A stretch of DNA of 64,000 nucleotides from Cheiracanthium punctorium (lineage: Eukaryota; Arthropoda; Arachnida; Araneae; Cheiracanthiidae): the NCBI GenBank assembly GCA_038373885.1, contig JAWZYV010000685.1:496001-560000 (forward strand), written 5' to 3'. Positions 25,301-32,347 of the stretch are shown here, in pieces (position 1 is the first letter of the stretch; each line of letters starts with the position of its first letter). A program made the translations under genes and the position numbers. The notes under the pieces were generated by a model, which had not been told where the DNA came from, made no database searches, and worked only from the letters and a program-made list of their open reading frames with translations.

Positions 25301-28300
25301 AACTCAATTTTGGTGTGCTGTGCGTTGCTCATATCAGATAATTTTTCGTGTCAAATGCTAACGCTATTTGCATCCACACATATCTAATCTGCGTGAAGTT
25401 TGATTTTCAACTCTTTTGCAGAAGAAGACAAAAGACAAAAGCCAGTAATAAATTAGATGTCTAAGATGACATGCGGTTGACTTTGACCAATATTCAGCCA
25501 AGAATAGTCAAACTTGTCAGTCAAATTCAGCCTTAGTCATCCTATTAAAAATCAGTACGTGTTAAAAAGATATAAATTTTAAATCTCAAAATGTATTTTT
25601 TCATTATTAATTTTTTTTAATTGGTCAAACATGGCAGATGGGGGGGTGGGGGGTCGCGAAAGTTTCGAAAAATCTAAAAGGGGTCGCGATTGAAAAAAGG
25701 TTGGGAACCGCTGTTCTAGAATTTTTTTTTTTTTTTTTTAAATCTAAATGCTAGAATTTTTTTTATCCGAAATCATACCATAATTATAGCAAGGTATATA
25801 GGTACTTACCTATTATCCCAGCAGTCCACCAAGACGAGCAATTTTTCGCCAAGATAAATGCCGGACACATGAAATTATTGGTGACTCCAAATATGATTGG
25901 CAGCAGTTCCCTGGTGCATTTTCCGAAAAAATAATTTAGTGGGCATGAACGATTGGATAATACGTAAGTACCCTGGCAAGGGTAAAAGAAATCTTAACAC
26001 TAGAATTTTTTTCAGCCGCTGTCATATACCATAGTTAAATCATAGCACCGGAGTTCAAAATGGCGGCTTTCACAAGGGTTGCCATTTATTCACAAAAAAT
26101 CACCAAGATTCCAACATCTATGCATTTATCACCTACTTGGGCAAAATGGGTTGTGAAAGAAGTAATCAACCCTGCATAACTTTTATTTATTTATTTTTCG
26201 GTTACCAATAAATGTGTGTTTAATAATTAAGTGTCTTCAAATTCCTTAACTGATGCATTTATCGCTAATTTGTTCCCATTCATTTCCATGCAATTCCTTT
26301 TGGAGTTGAAACTTGGGTCTGTTCAGCTCGCAAACATGCGGTGATTTTTTGGTTGACGAGAATAGGGGGCTTAAAGTAGTAATCAACATATGAAGCAAAT
26401 AAAAATGAAAGGATAGAAGAAGAGCTGTTGCACAAGCCTGTTAAAATTCAGTATCAATGTGCTCTTTCTGAAAATACCCAAATAAAACCTATCTTAACAC
26501 ATACGCAGCTTCAGCCAGATTATTTGATACTGTTTTAGCATGAACATATTCTCACCGACCAATGAGTAACCCGAATAAAGCCTGTCTTTATACATGGGAG
26601 TGGAGTTTCATAAGATTCGATCACTTGGATTGGATCTCTTGGAGCCACCAAGTTTTACAATTTTTGATGATTCAATGCCAAGTTTGGTGCGAAATGTACG
26701 TCTCAAAAATTGAGCCTAGCTTGATGATATCTACTAGATTTGGCTAGAAATTGGTAAACGCTACAATTTATTTACCTACAACAAAGGAGAAGTATAGTTA
26801 GAATATGCTTGGCAAAGGTTGTAAAATAGTTTAATATATATTTCAAGTCCAAGAAATTTTTTTTATGGAACAGGGAAAGCAAATATGGTTTACTCATGGA
26901 TTATGGTACACTTTCCAAACAGTATTTATAAAGGTGAAGTATATTTAGAATATAATCCCAGTGGTATAACGTTTAGTGCATTCTGCTGCCATGCCACAGG
27001 TCCTGGGTTCGAATTCCGAGCTGGGCGAGGTTGACTCAGGGTTTTATTGCTTGAGTGGATCGATAAAATGAATACCAAGCTTGCTGGAGTTAAAAAATGG
27101 GAGCTTCGCATCTGGCTGATTAAGTGGCTTTGGTAGGCGATTTTAATAATAGATTTAAATTCTGAAAAGTATTTTATGAAACAAAGAAAATAAACATGGT
27201 ACACTCATAGATTATGTTGCACATTCAAAACAATATTTATAAAGGGGAAGAATAGCTAGAATGTGCTTGGCGAATATTGTAAAACAGTTTTAGTAGGCGG
27301 CAATTGATTCCAAAGAAGTGTTTTATGGAATAAGGAAGAATAATATGGCATTCTCATGAATAATGATCCTTATTTCATTAAGTTGAAAAGTGTAAGAAAA
27401 ATAGGGATGGTGCTTGTATTATGATATGCTTTTTAATATATAGCGCATAAGTCCCTATTTAAATATGAAAGTTTTTCAGAATTTTTTTCTTTATATTTTT
27501 CTACATAGAAAATACATTGTGGTTTATTAACCACATAGACCGCAGTTATAAACTCCTTTATTTTGGCGTTTATCTCTTATTTCTTTAATTTTTCTGTTTT
27601 CTGCCTGATATTGGTTCTTTAAAATCGAGAGTAGCGTTAGAAAAGGTAAATAAAGCATGGAGCGTGCGATCGCGGCTTTACCCAAAATATGATCTTCAAT
27701 GAAATACTCAATTAAAATTTGTGACTGTAATGGAGCTCATTCATCATTTAATATGTCCTCTTCTTTTTAAGAAACAAAGATAGTGAAAAACAAATTTCAA
27801 AGATTTCTATCATTTCACTGCCATTGTACACCCTCCAAAAAAAAAAAATATTGGAGCAAGAGAAATTTCCTACATTGGTTTTGTATTTTAAAAATTATTT
27901 ATCATTGAATATGAATTAGGTATGTATAAATATAACTTTCCATATTTCTGTCAAGTTGTGCATTTTTCAAAAACTCAATTATTTTTCGCCAATCTAAAAT
28001 AGGAAATTTATCCCATACTCAAATACTTTTTTTGGAGGGAGTTGCTAAAGTAAGAACTGATGTGAAACTTTCTGTCTCAAGTCATGTCACGTCCAAGTTG
28101 CACTTCGATTTTTCCTGTCCATTTTGTCCAAGATCTCAGTGACATTCTTGATCTACAGCATTTTTTAAAAAAACATACGGTCAACAAAGTGACCATCGAA
28201 TTTGACGGGTACCAGCTAGTTATTTAATAAATTTGATATATGTGGACTGGACTGGCAGTAAAGTCTTGTGAACTGGCACAAGTCTGCTGACCACTGGTTG

Positions 28301-31300
28301 AGAAACACTGTTATAGACCATTTATAGCTGTCAGCAAAGTAGCATTGTTATTTTCTCAACAACCTGAAGAGAAAATGATTTATCATCAGTCTCTTATGAT
28401 AGTTGGTTTTAGGATTATGGATGATTCATTAGTAGTAGCTTTGATGTCATGTTTGACAATAAATATTCAGCCTATGTACAGAATTCACTTGTGGAAAGTT
28501 ATTGTGTAAAAGTTGCATTATTCATAAATAAAAGAATTTTACACTTTTGCCTCGAAAAATTCCCTTTAACCAGTTGTTGAAGATGTCTCATCTATGCTTT
28601 CATATGTTTGTTTTCCCCCCTTAAAGGCTCAGTTTAAATATATAAATCTTCCATAGTTCAATCTAATAAAAAACTTTATTTTAATTTCAAGGAGCTATTT
28701 AGAATTGCACAAATTGCAAATATAGCACAAGTTTTATGGTAGTGTTTATGAATCTCGCACACTTTTTAATTTATGAAATCAGGTTTTTGATTGCTGTAAA
28801 AGAAATTCATATTAGTTCAACCTGGTTATTTCACGCAGTTAGTCTTCCAACAGTATAGTATATTATTGAAATTTCCAACACTACTTTTTTTTTTTTTTTT
28901 TTGGTGAACATAGGATAGTTACACAGGAATGTAATAATATGTTAAAAACTCTATGTTCTGTATAAAAATTCTTTATATTTAACGTCAAAACTATTCCATA
29001 AAACAAAATGTGATAATTTTTAAAATATGAAAATTCTTCAAAGGTAAATTTTTAAGTCAAAAAATCATTATTGAAAGATACATTTGGTAGAAATATTGAT
29101 TTCAAAAATATTTATTGAAATATATTTAATAATTTTATTAGTTTAAAATTCATAACTTATTTTATGTTGCATAGTAAAAAAAAAAAAAAAACATCACACG
29201 TTGTATCATAAAAATTATGAAAAAACTACTCCTGCACTTTTTTTTTTTTTAACACATTTTGATTTTCCTAGGTTCATAAATATGTAGTTAGTAAAATGTC
29301 ATGTTATCAGTTTGTAGTAAAATTTCCAAAGTGAAACATTTTAAAGTTCAACAAAACAAAACCAGAAAATTGGGGTAAAACTTTCAATCCGATATGGATA
29401 TTAAATTCTTTAAACTTGTAATAAATGACATTAATATCATGTTAAATTTAAAATGATTCGAAGTTAGCAGTGTCATTCATACACTTTTAATGTGAAGTGC
29501 TTGGCAAATATTTTGGACTATATTCCGTATACGGTGCCTTGTTTACATGTCAATGGTTTGTTTACAAATCATTGGCGAACAATCTGACGCGAGAGTGAGC
29601 GATGCACCGCCAACTGCCGGTGGTAGTTGTGACTGGCAACCATAAAGAATACGTGTTTCGTCAGGTTTGGGAATTTGAAATTGTTTGCGTTATTGATGGA
29701 AGGGAATGAAATGTGTTATGTTAATATAAGAAAAGAATTTGTGGGTGTTTGTTAGAAATATAGTACGTTATAAGCCGGTGGGTGTTGGGGACATTTCTGA
29801 GCGGTTATTTACCAAAAAAATAGAGGTAAGTGTTCTTTTTTAACGAATCTTTCGATGTTTAAGGTTTTTAATGTGAATTTTAAATTGATATTTGAAGTGT
29901 TTATGTTTTCGTAAGTGCTATTTACGTGCTATTCTAATCATACTGACTTTATAAGAGGTGTACAACTAGGTTGTTTAATCCACCGATGTTTTTTTGAGTT
30001 GAAAACGGGCCAGTGTTTGCCCAGTTTACATTAGCTGTACAACTAGGTTGCTTAGTTCACTGTTGTTGTTTTTTTTTAGTTAAAAACGGTCCACTGGTTG
30101 CGTAGTTTACATAGCTGTACAACTAGGTTGCTGAATCCACTGAGGTTTTTTTAGTTAAAAACGGGCCACTGGTTGCCTAGTTTAGATAGCTGTACAGCTA
30201 GGTTGCTGAATCCACTGAGGTTTTTTTAGTTAAAAACGGGCCACTGGTTGCCTAGTTTAGATAGCTGTACAGCTAGGTTGCTGAATCCACTGAGGTTTTT
30301 TTAGTTAAAAACGGGCCACTGGTTGCCTAGTTTAGATAGCTGTACAGCTAGGTTGCTGAATCCACTGAGGTTTTTTTAGTTAAAAACAGACCACTGGTTG
30401 CCTAGTTTAGATAGCTGTACAACTAGGTTGCTGAATCCACTGGGGTTTTTTTAGTTAAAAACGGACCACTGGTTGCCTAGAATGACTAGTAAACATGGGG
30501 TGGGCACCGGCTTGTATGATTTTACCAATATTTTTTACAATAAATTTTACATATTTGGATTTTCTGTGACTGACAGACATAGTAAGTGTGTCCATGGGCG
30601 CCAGCAGAATATTTTAGGGGTGGGGGCAAAGACTTCTTTAACGTATGGTTACCATGTTGGAAAGAGCAAAAAAGCAAGGGAAAACACTGCATACAAAAAT
30701 CCAGGGGGGCCATTGCCCCCCTTGCCCTATGCTGCTGGCGCCCATGAGTATGTCTGTACTTCTTGTAGAACATAATTTGGACAGTTCAAAGAGCATTGCA
30801 GAATATTGCAGAGCATTCTGTTTTGGGGCAGTATTTAAACGATCTACCTCAGAAAAAACATTAAAAATCAAAACAGCAAAAACAATCAGAAAAAACATTA
30901 AATAAATCAAAAGTTGGTCATACACCATATAATAAAAGAAAAAAAAAACTGGCAGGGGTTGATCCAGGAATTTTTGTAAGGGTCCCATTTTTGTGAAAGC
31001 TGTTTATTTGTGTGAATTTCAACATCTATTTTTGTGAATTTTCATACCAATTTTTGTAAAAGTCACCTTTTTCTTTTACAAAACAAATTAGGGTAAAAGG
31101 CCAATGAAGGGCTGTTTTAATCAGTAGTATTTTTGTGAAGGAGCCATTTTAATCGACTATAATTTTGTGAAGGGTTCATAAAATGGAGCCAAATTTTGTC
31201 TGGATAGATTCCTGAAGGGGGAGTCAGTTTTAAAGAAAATTTTCAATTTATCTAAATCATAAAATGGTCATACATGATTTAATTTAAGAAAGCGGGAGAG

Positions 31301-32347
31301 TTATAGAATTTTTTAAATTTATCTTTGAAATGAACATAATTTCTTTTAAAATTTTTAAAAATTGTTATAAACAATTTTACTTCTCGGGGGCATTATGTGA
31401 CATTCAAAGAGCAATAAGTAATAATGGGCACAGAACAGGAATCACAGGGGTCGATGCAGACGAAAATTGAGTCCGTTTTGCGGCTCCTTCACAAACTTAT
31501 AATCGATTAAAACGGCCCATTAACAAAAATATATTTTAACAAGCATTTAGCAATTCCATTGAGTGTTTTTCAAACCGCACCTTCACAGTCACGGGCGAAG
31601 TAAACTCTAGAGAAAATGTTTAAAATGAACAGATACAATGCAAATGTTTATAATAAGACCATTTAAGCAGTTCGAAATAAAACACAGATATTAAATTAAA
31701 GAAATTTCCAAGTACTGATTTAATAAAAAAAAATTTATATATAGCAATATATCAACAGAATTCATGACATTCTCGCATTCCGTTATTTTGTTCATATTTT
31801 CTACACTAAACCTACAACTTTATCAGACTACGGTGACAGTAACTAAGAGTTTAATGCTCAAGATGAAGTATAATTCATATTTGAACTGGTGCACTATAAA
31901 TGCTTCGCGATTAAAATGATCTAATTGATGCTTTTTTCCATCTAGATTCTTTATTTTACCTTTAAAAACAATCCGTTATCTAGCTGCTTGCTCTATGAAG
32001 AGTGGTTTTTTCGGCCAAGGCCGTTTACGTAACAAAATCTATAACACCGTTGTCAAAGTCGTTCCAACAAAGAGGAAAAAGCACCGCATGTCTGGAAAAA
32101 CACACGAACGGAAAAATAAACAACCCTAAGGGTCTTTTAATGAACCGCGAAGCTGAGAAATTGATTTTTAAATTTAACGAAAACAATTTATTCTCACCTC
32201 ATCACCCCATTTCAAACAGTCGTTTTGCCGGTCTTTCAGCCGATGGTACAACTTTATAAATTGAACTATACCGTGTTGACGCACATGGTTCGCGTATTTT
32301 TCGGTTTCTTCCCAAGATAAAGGCGAACCTTCAGATAACAATCCCAT
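1509..32347 (-). CDS. GCLC: Glutamate-cysteine ligase catalytic subunit (partial, 13 exons)
   Basis: Catalyses ATP-dependent joining of L-glutamate and L-cysteine to gamma-glutamylcysteine, the rate-limiting cytosolic step of glutathione synthesis. Exons on the minus strand in coding order: 32198-32347, 20523-20632, 17301-17420, 17152-17217, 14645-14758, 13514-13572, 11888-12096, 9750-9866, 8867-9005, 6748-6860, 4761-4853, 2126-2230, 1509-1590. All junctions are GT-AG and the frame is kept across all of them, giving 1477 nt (about 492 residues). The translation aligns along its length with remembered vertebrate GCLC: start [15 protein letters not shown], then [69 protein letters not shown] and [12 protein letters not shown]. 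Acidic residues E50, E52 and E103 fall at the positions of active-site glutamates in eukaryotic GCLs (from memory). The C-terminal part, roughly 145 residues by comparison with the human length of about 637, lies beyond the left edge. Identity is very secure; exact splice sites are by eye. Confidence 0.96.
2126..2230 (-). CDS. GCLC: GCLC exon 12 (residues 431-465)
   Basis: Acceptor TTATTGCAG, then [20 protein letters not shown] and [15 protein letters not shown], donor GTATAT. Phase 0 at both ends. Confidence 0.95.
2740..2950 (+). repeat. Dispersed repeat with CAGGSTGTCCACC end, copy 1
   Basis: Starts CAGGCTGTCCACCACTGTC and continues with AAAAATAGTAGCATTATCA. This matches the start of the element at 19919 (CAGGGTGTCCACCATTGTC) in the same orientation. 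The right end is uncertain. It lies in the intron between GCLC exons 11 and 12. Confidence 0.5.
3880..4075. mobile_element. Degenerate hAT-type MITE remnant
   Basis: The left part reads AAGGATTCCCAACCTTTTTA and the right part CTTGTTGGAAATCACGG. Together they resemble worn copies of the CAGTGGTTCCCAACC termini seen intact at 24421. No target duplication is visible. Confidence 0.35.
4406..4686. mobile_element. PiggyBac-like MITE copy (TTAA flanks)
   Basis: TTAACCCTTTGAAGGGC at the left end and TTAA at 4683-4686. Internal sequence (TTAAATCAAGCAATGGCAAC, AGCTGCAATTTTTCAG) is shared with copies at about 11680-11832 and 42275-42375, showing a dispersed family. Confidence 0.5.
4761..4853 (-). CDS. 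GCLC: GCLC exon 11 (residues 400-430)
   Basis: Acceptor TTTTTCAG, then [20 protein letters not shown] and [11 protein letters not shown], donor GTATAA. This is one of the most conserved blocks of the family. Confidence 0.96.
6371..6488. repeat. Perfect 49-bp inverted repeat with 20-bp loop
   Basis: The arm at 6371-6419 (starting CTGTATACATATTAAAATAC) is the exact reverse complement of 6440-6488. The centre carries GGACCCCCATTT / AAATGGGGGTCC. It lies in the intron between GCLC exons 10 and 11, 260 bp from exon 10. It is probably a recent foldback MITE. No flanking duplication is obvious. Confidence 0.85.
6748..6860 (-). CDS. GCLC: GCLC exon 10 (residues 362-399)
   Basis: Encodes [18 protein letters not shown], then [19 protein letters not shown], with donor GTAAGA. 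Matches [22 protein letters not shown] of vertebrate GCLC. Confidence 0.95.
7275..7450 (+). repeat. SINE-like dispersed repeat, copy 1
   Basis: Shares GGACTTTTTAAGGGGTT, ATTCAAGTTACATCTGGAG, AAAACTG and GTTAGAC with 8570-8740 (same strand) and with 59640-59785 (opposite strand). The three copies differ by scattered substitutions, as expected of an old retroposed family. Confidence 0.6.
8570..8740 (+). repeat. SINE-like dispersed repeat, copy 2
   Basis: Same core as 7275-7450: GGACTTTTTAAGGGGTTCC, AATGCATATTCAAGTTACA, TTTGGAGAAAACTAACC, then CTGGCCATTAGACCAACAG. It lies 127 bp from GCLC exon 9 in the downstream intron. Confidence 0.6.
8867..9005 (-). CDS. GCLC: GCLC exon 9 (residues 316-362)
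   Basis: Encodes [20 protein letters not shown], then [20 protein letters not shown] to QLQES, ending with one base before donor GTATGC. The vertebrate SKCGEKYND cysteine is Met here. Otherwise it is collinear with the family. Confidence 0.95.
9750..9866 (-). CDS. GCLC: GCLC exon 8 (residues 277-315)
   Basis: Acceptor CATTTAG, then [19 protein letters not shown] and [17 protein letters not shown], ending at donor GTATTG. Phase 0 at both ends. It is nearly identical to the conserved ALSAASPFYRGYVSDIDCRW block. Confidence 0.95.
11610..11832. mobile_element. PiggyBac-like MITE copy
   Basis: The right end is AATGGGTTAA. The internal GTTAAATGAAG...AACAGCTGCACTTTTTC and TTGGAAGTGCTGGAATT match the copy at 4406-4686. 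It ends 56 bp downstream of GCLC exon 7's donor. Confidence 0.45.
11888..12096 (-). CDS. GCLC: GCLC exon 7 (residues 207-276)
   Basis: Encodes [15 protein letters not shown] through [18 protein letters not shown] to LAPVCPIA, then donor GTAAGG. Two adjacent acceptors are possible (TTTTTAGAG). Using the first gives an in-frame stop, so the second is assigned. The VPIFKDKNTP segment of vertebrates reads VPNVKTP here, with the residue count otherwise preserved. The vertebrate Cys248-Cys249 pair is Ser248-Cys249, with an extra Cys247. Confidence 0.93.
12188..12494. mobile_element. hAT-type MITE fragment
   Basis: The right terminus GGTTGGGAACCACTG matches the terminal repeat of the complete hAT element at 24421-25713. 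C-rich and G-rich tracts lie inside both ends (CCCCCTCCCC and GGGGGGGGGGAC), as in that element. The left end is worn and no exact 8-bp duplication is seen. Confidence 0.45.
13327..13355. repeat. Poly-T tract (29 nt)
   Basis: Uninterrupted T run in GCLC intron 6, 159 bp past exon 6. It may be a retroposon tail or simple slippage. Confidence 0.9.
13514..13572 (-). CDS. GCLC: GCLC exon 6 (residues 187-207)
   Basis: Encodes [20 protein letters not shown] with donor GTAAGT and acceptor CTTTTTAG. It matches the TLTRNIRHRRGEKVVINVP stretch of the family. The exon is 59 bp, entering in phase 2 and leaving one base. Confidence 0.93.
14060..14290 (-). repeat. 5S rRNA-derived SINE (SINE3-like), copy 1
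   Basis: Read on the minus strand from 14286: GTCACTAAGCTTCATTCCC, AAGAACACGGAAAG, then GGCCAGTACTTGGAAGGGT. This follows the order of a eukaryotic 5S rRNA internal promoter region (GTTC-CGT-GA, GAAR-TTAAGCAGC, GGTTAGTACTTGGATGGG). A second copy at 63250-63470 shares the whole stretch of about 215 bp. The 5S likeness is by eye. The 86-aa ORF in it is not supported as a gene. Confidence 0.6.
14645..14758 (-). CDS. GCLC: GCLC exon 5 (residues 149-187)
   Basis: Encodes [17 protein letters not shown] followed by [16 protein letters not shown]. The acceptor is ...GTGAAG and the donor GTTAGTG. A second AG five bases downstream would break the frame, so the first is chosen. Confidence 0.93.
15132..15279. 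mobile_element. MITE with CAGGG termini
   Basis: Starts CAGGGTGTAAATTTTAATAA and ends ATCATGATTTTTTCTATGCCCTG. The arms repeat ATGATTTAAATTTT and its complement. Flanks CTTGGCAG and GTTGACAG match at 6 of 8 bases, consistent with a worn 8-bp duplication. Confidence 0.55.
16270..16397. repeat. 64-bp tandem duplication (2 copies)
   Basis: Two nearly identical 64-bp units starting ATCATTATCCATGTCTGAC at 16270 and 16334. The near-identity indicates a recent duplication inside GCLC intron 4. Confidence 0.9.
16484..16905 (+). repeat. Diverged ~184-bp repeats headed by TGTGACTKACACGAC
   Basis: The motif occurs at about 16484, 16668, 16852 and again, as TGTGACTTACACAAC, at about 16876. The first intervals are about 184 bp. 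The sequence before units 2 and 3 shares TTCAATAAAAATTT. It lies in the intron between GCLC exons 4 and 5, just upstream (in the plus sense) of exon 4. Confidence 0.6.
17152..17217 (-). CDS. GCLC: GCLC exon 4 (residues 127-149)
   Basis: Small 66-bp exon encoding [23 protein letters not shown]. It lies only 83 bp from exon 3. The donor is GTAAGA. It matches the RKEAT...TSFPR stretch of vertebrate GCLC. Confidence 0.93.
17301..17420 (-). CDS. GCLC: GCLC exon 3 (residues 87-127)
   Basis: Begins with one base completing a Gly codon, then [20 protein letters not shown], the signature around the conserved active-site glutamate (E103 here). It ends VVEANMKA plus two bases before donor GTCAGT. Confidence 0.95.
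17822..18068 (-). repeat. tRNA-derived SINE
   Basis: On the minus strand: CACTGTAGCCCATTTGGGAG, AGGCATCGGTC (box A like), then GTGAATTCGATCCTGGGACC (box B like), followed by a non-tRNA body. No intact acceptor stem, so not a functional tRNA. Confidence 0.6.
18072..18311. mobile_element. PiggyBac-like MITE
   Basis: Left end TTAACCCTTTATGGCCC and right end (reversed) TTAGACCCTTTATATTCC form an imperfect terminal inverted repeat with TTAA-like flanks. AT-rich interior, no coding. Confidence 0.5.
18745..19383 (+). mobile_element. Element with ~145-bp diverged tandem repeats and CTAGT end
   Basis: Three diverged units share CGACTGAAGYGAWTGAAA and AATTTGGTATCATGATAG, with starts near 18878, 19023 and 19169. 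The stretch ends GCGGGTACTTCAGCTAGT. A similar end, ACGGGTACCAGCTAGT, occurs at about 28197-28213. A CTAG(T) end with internal tandem repeats recalls non-autonomous Helitron/Helentron elements, but the 5' end is undefined. Confidence 0.4.
19640..19793 (-). mobile_element. Tigger/pogo-like MITE fragment
   Basis: Read on the minus strand from 19793: GTGAAACCTGCGAAGTTGAC, CACCTGTCTAAGTTGACC. This resembles pogo/Tigger termini. An internal second copy of the GTCAACTT word lies near 19690. The left end is not defined. Confidence 0.4.
19919..20385 (+). mobile_element. TIR element CAGGGTGTCCACC, copy 2
   Basis: Starts CAGGGTGTCCACCATTGTC and ends TTGTCGGTGGACACTG, a 13-bp imperfect terminal inverted repeat. 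It is related to 2740-2950. Its right end is 138 bp from GCLC exon 2's donor. No clear target duplication. Confidence 0.55.
20523..20632 (-). CDS. GCLC: GCLC exon 2 (residues 51-87)
   Basis: Acceptor TTTTGTAG precedes codons for [17 protein letters not shown]; the donor is GTAAGAG. It supplies the segment that exon 1 (GDE) and exon 3 (DVKALWRP) require and joins both in frame. Plus-strand ORFs over the same bases are shadows. It is separated from exon 1 by an 11.6-kb intron full of repeats. Confidence 0.93.
21225..21520 (+). repeat. Repeat with internal CGGCCCCTTCACAAA minisatellite, copy 1
   Basis: Three short tandem units of about 35 bp (ATGGCCCCTTCACAAAATTA, ACAATCGATTAAAACGGCC) are followed by a conserved tail (AAAATTCACAAAACTAAGCA). 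Related copies are at 22135-22390, 30955-31215 (reverse) and 31447-31560. Confidence 0.65.
21840..22800 (+). mobile_element. Worn CAGGGTKTC element, interrupted by a second repeat
   Basis: Left part TTTCTGAAAGTCAATTTCC, TGACTTTCGGGAG and right part TTTTCCTGACCTGGC match the complete element at 22957-23495. The middle (22135-22390) is occupied by another repeat family, which suggests nested insertion. Confidence 0.45.
22135..22390 (+). repeat. CGGCCCCTTCACAAA repeat, copy 2
   Basis: GCAGACAAAATTTGGGTACC, then two tandem units ATGGCCCCTTCACAAAATTA / AATGGCCCCTTCACAAAAA and the same AT-rich tail as 21225-21520. Confidence 0.65.
22957..23495. mobile_element. TIR element CAGGGTGTCTACC with 5-bp duplication
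   Basis: Ends CAGGGTGTCTACC and GATAGACACCCTG form a terminal inverted repeat. ATTTA flanks both sides (22952-22956 and 23496-23500). The right arm repeats TTTCCGGACCCATTWTCC and TTTTTCCAGACTTTCCGGA. It includes a 22-nt A run. The 128-aa minus-strand ORF inside it is not a recognised protein. Confidence 0.65.
24849..25207. repeat. 359-bp near-perfect palindrome nested in the hAT element
   Basis: Left arm from TCCCGCTTTTGCAGGATTAC to about 25018; right arm from about 25036 to ...CCCGCAAAAGCGGGA. Arms of about 165 bp match with few differences (for example ATCATGGC versus GCCGTGAT) around a centre near 25028 (GGGATCCCGCGGG). This is the structure of a foldback or full-length-TIR MITE. Confidence 0.85.
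25215..25560 (+). pseudogene. hAT transposase C-terminal remnant
   Basis: Plus-strand reading resembles the dimerisation (hATC) region of Charlie/ZBED-type transposases: [19 protein letters not shown], a degraded [16 protein letters not shown] stretch where the family has PF-T-YLCE-GFSAL, then KKTKDKSQ. Stops and frameshifts are present. Confined to the hAT element above. Confidence 0.5.
26957..27115 (+). repeat. tRNA-derived SINE
   Basis: CAGTGGTATAACGTTTAGTG (box A like), then GGTCCTGGGTTCGAATTCC (box B like), then a body containing GTGGATCGATAAAATGAATA and CCAAGCTTGCTGGAGTT. The GTCGATAAAATRAGTACCA-type motif is known from widespread invertebrate SINEs (from memory). Confidence 0.65.
29500..29825 (+). 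promoter_or_regulatory. Possible plus-strand promoter / first exon with GTAAGT donor
   Basis: A relatively GC- and CpG-rich island (GACGCGAGAGTGAGCGATG, CCGCCAACTGCCGGTGG) in otherwise AT-rich intron. It is followed at 29825 by AATAGAG-GTAAGTGTT, a strong splice donor on the plus strand. No long ORF. It could start an antisense or nested non-coding transcript, or be part of an unrecognised repeat. Confidence 0.25.
29960..30480. repeat. Tandem array, 7 units of 75-80 bp
   Basis: Unit starts at 29960, 30037, 30117, 30192, 30267, 30342 and 30417. The unit holds GTACARCTAGGTTGCTGAAT, CCACTGAGG, AGTTAAAAACGGGCCACTGG and TTGCCTAGTTTAGATAGCT. The last five units are exactly 75 bp and nearly identical, while the first two are diverged, so the array expanded from its right part. 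In GCLC intron 1. Confidence 0.95.
30593..30746. mobile_element. 154-bp hAT-type MITE
   Basis: Terminal inverted repeats CATGGGCGCCAGCAG / CTGCTGGCGCCCATG. Flanks AGTGTGTC (30585-30592) and AGTATGTC (30747-30754) are an 8-bp duplication with one mismatch. Overlapping ORFs on both strands here are by-products. Confidence 0.75.
30955..31215 (-). repeat. CGGCCCCTTCACAAA repeat, copy 3 (reverse)
   Basis: Reverse-oriented copy: AAAGCTGTTTATTTGTGTG, TTTTTGTGAATTTTCATACC, then TTTTTGTGAAGGAGCCATTT and AATTTTGTGAAGGGTTC. It begins with CAGGGGTTGATCCAGG, which may be its terminus. Confidence 0.6.
31447..31560 (+). repeat. CGGCCCCTTCACAAA repeat, copy 4 (partial)
   Basis: AGGGGTCGATGCAGACGAAA, ATTGAGTCCGTTTTGCGGC, CCTTCACAAACTTATAATCG, ATTAAAACGGCCC. 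Truncated after the first units. Confidence 0.55.
32198..32347 (-). CDS. GCLC: GCLC exon 1 (residues 1-50)
   Basis: ATG at 32347-32345 begins [14 protein letters not shown], matching the family N-terminus, so the start is well supported. The exon ends KWGDE followed by donor GTGAGA, phase 0. The sequence just upstream (minus strand) is CpG-rich, as expected for a 5' UTR or promoter. An upstream in-frame extension exists, but it is not family-like. Confidence 0.95.

Larger units (their letters stand above)
24421..25713 (+). mobile_element. hAT element (degenerate) with exact 8-bp target duplication
   Basis: Terminal repeats CAGTGGTTCCCAACC and GGTTGGGAACCGCTG, flanked by TTCTAGAA at 24413-24420 and 25714-25721. 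These features are diagnostic of hAT transposons. Inside, about 25215-25560 retains a plus-strand remnant of a hAT transposase C-terminus ([23 protein letters not shown], with stops). A 359-bp palindromic MITE occupies 24849-25207. It lies in GCLC intron 1. It cannot be autonomous. Confidence 0.85.

Noticed and set aside
27690..27790. GCLC exon 2 candidate (EYFIED-like reading on the minus strand)
   Set aside because: No acceptor precedes it and the reading diverges from the family at once. The true exon 2 is at 20523-20632.
22855..28312. One large hAT element spanning CAATGTTTCTCAAAC to GTTGAGAAACACTG
   Set aside because: The ends resemble each other, but the putative 8-bp flanks match at only 5 of 8 bases, and many other complete elements lie between. 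Not enough to claim.
29960..30480. CRISPR-like array
   Set aside because: The units are contiguous 75-bp tandem repeats without unique spacers, in a eukaryotic intron.
30473..30988. Cluster of four ORFs of 83-116 codons on both strands
   Set aside because: They overlap each other, the end of the tandem array and a MITE. No family resemblance.
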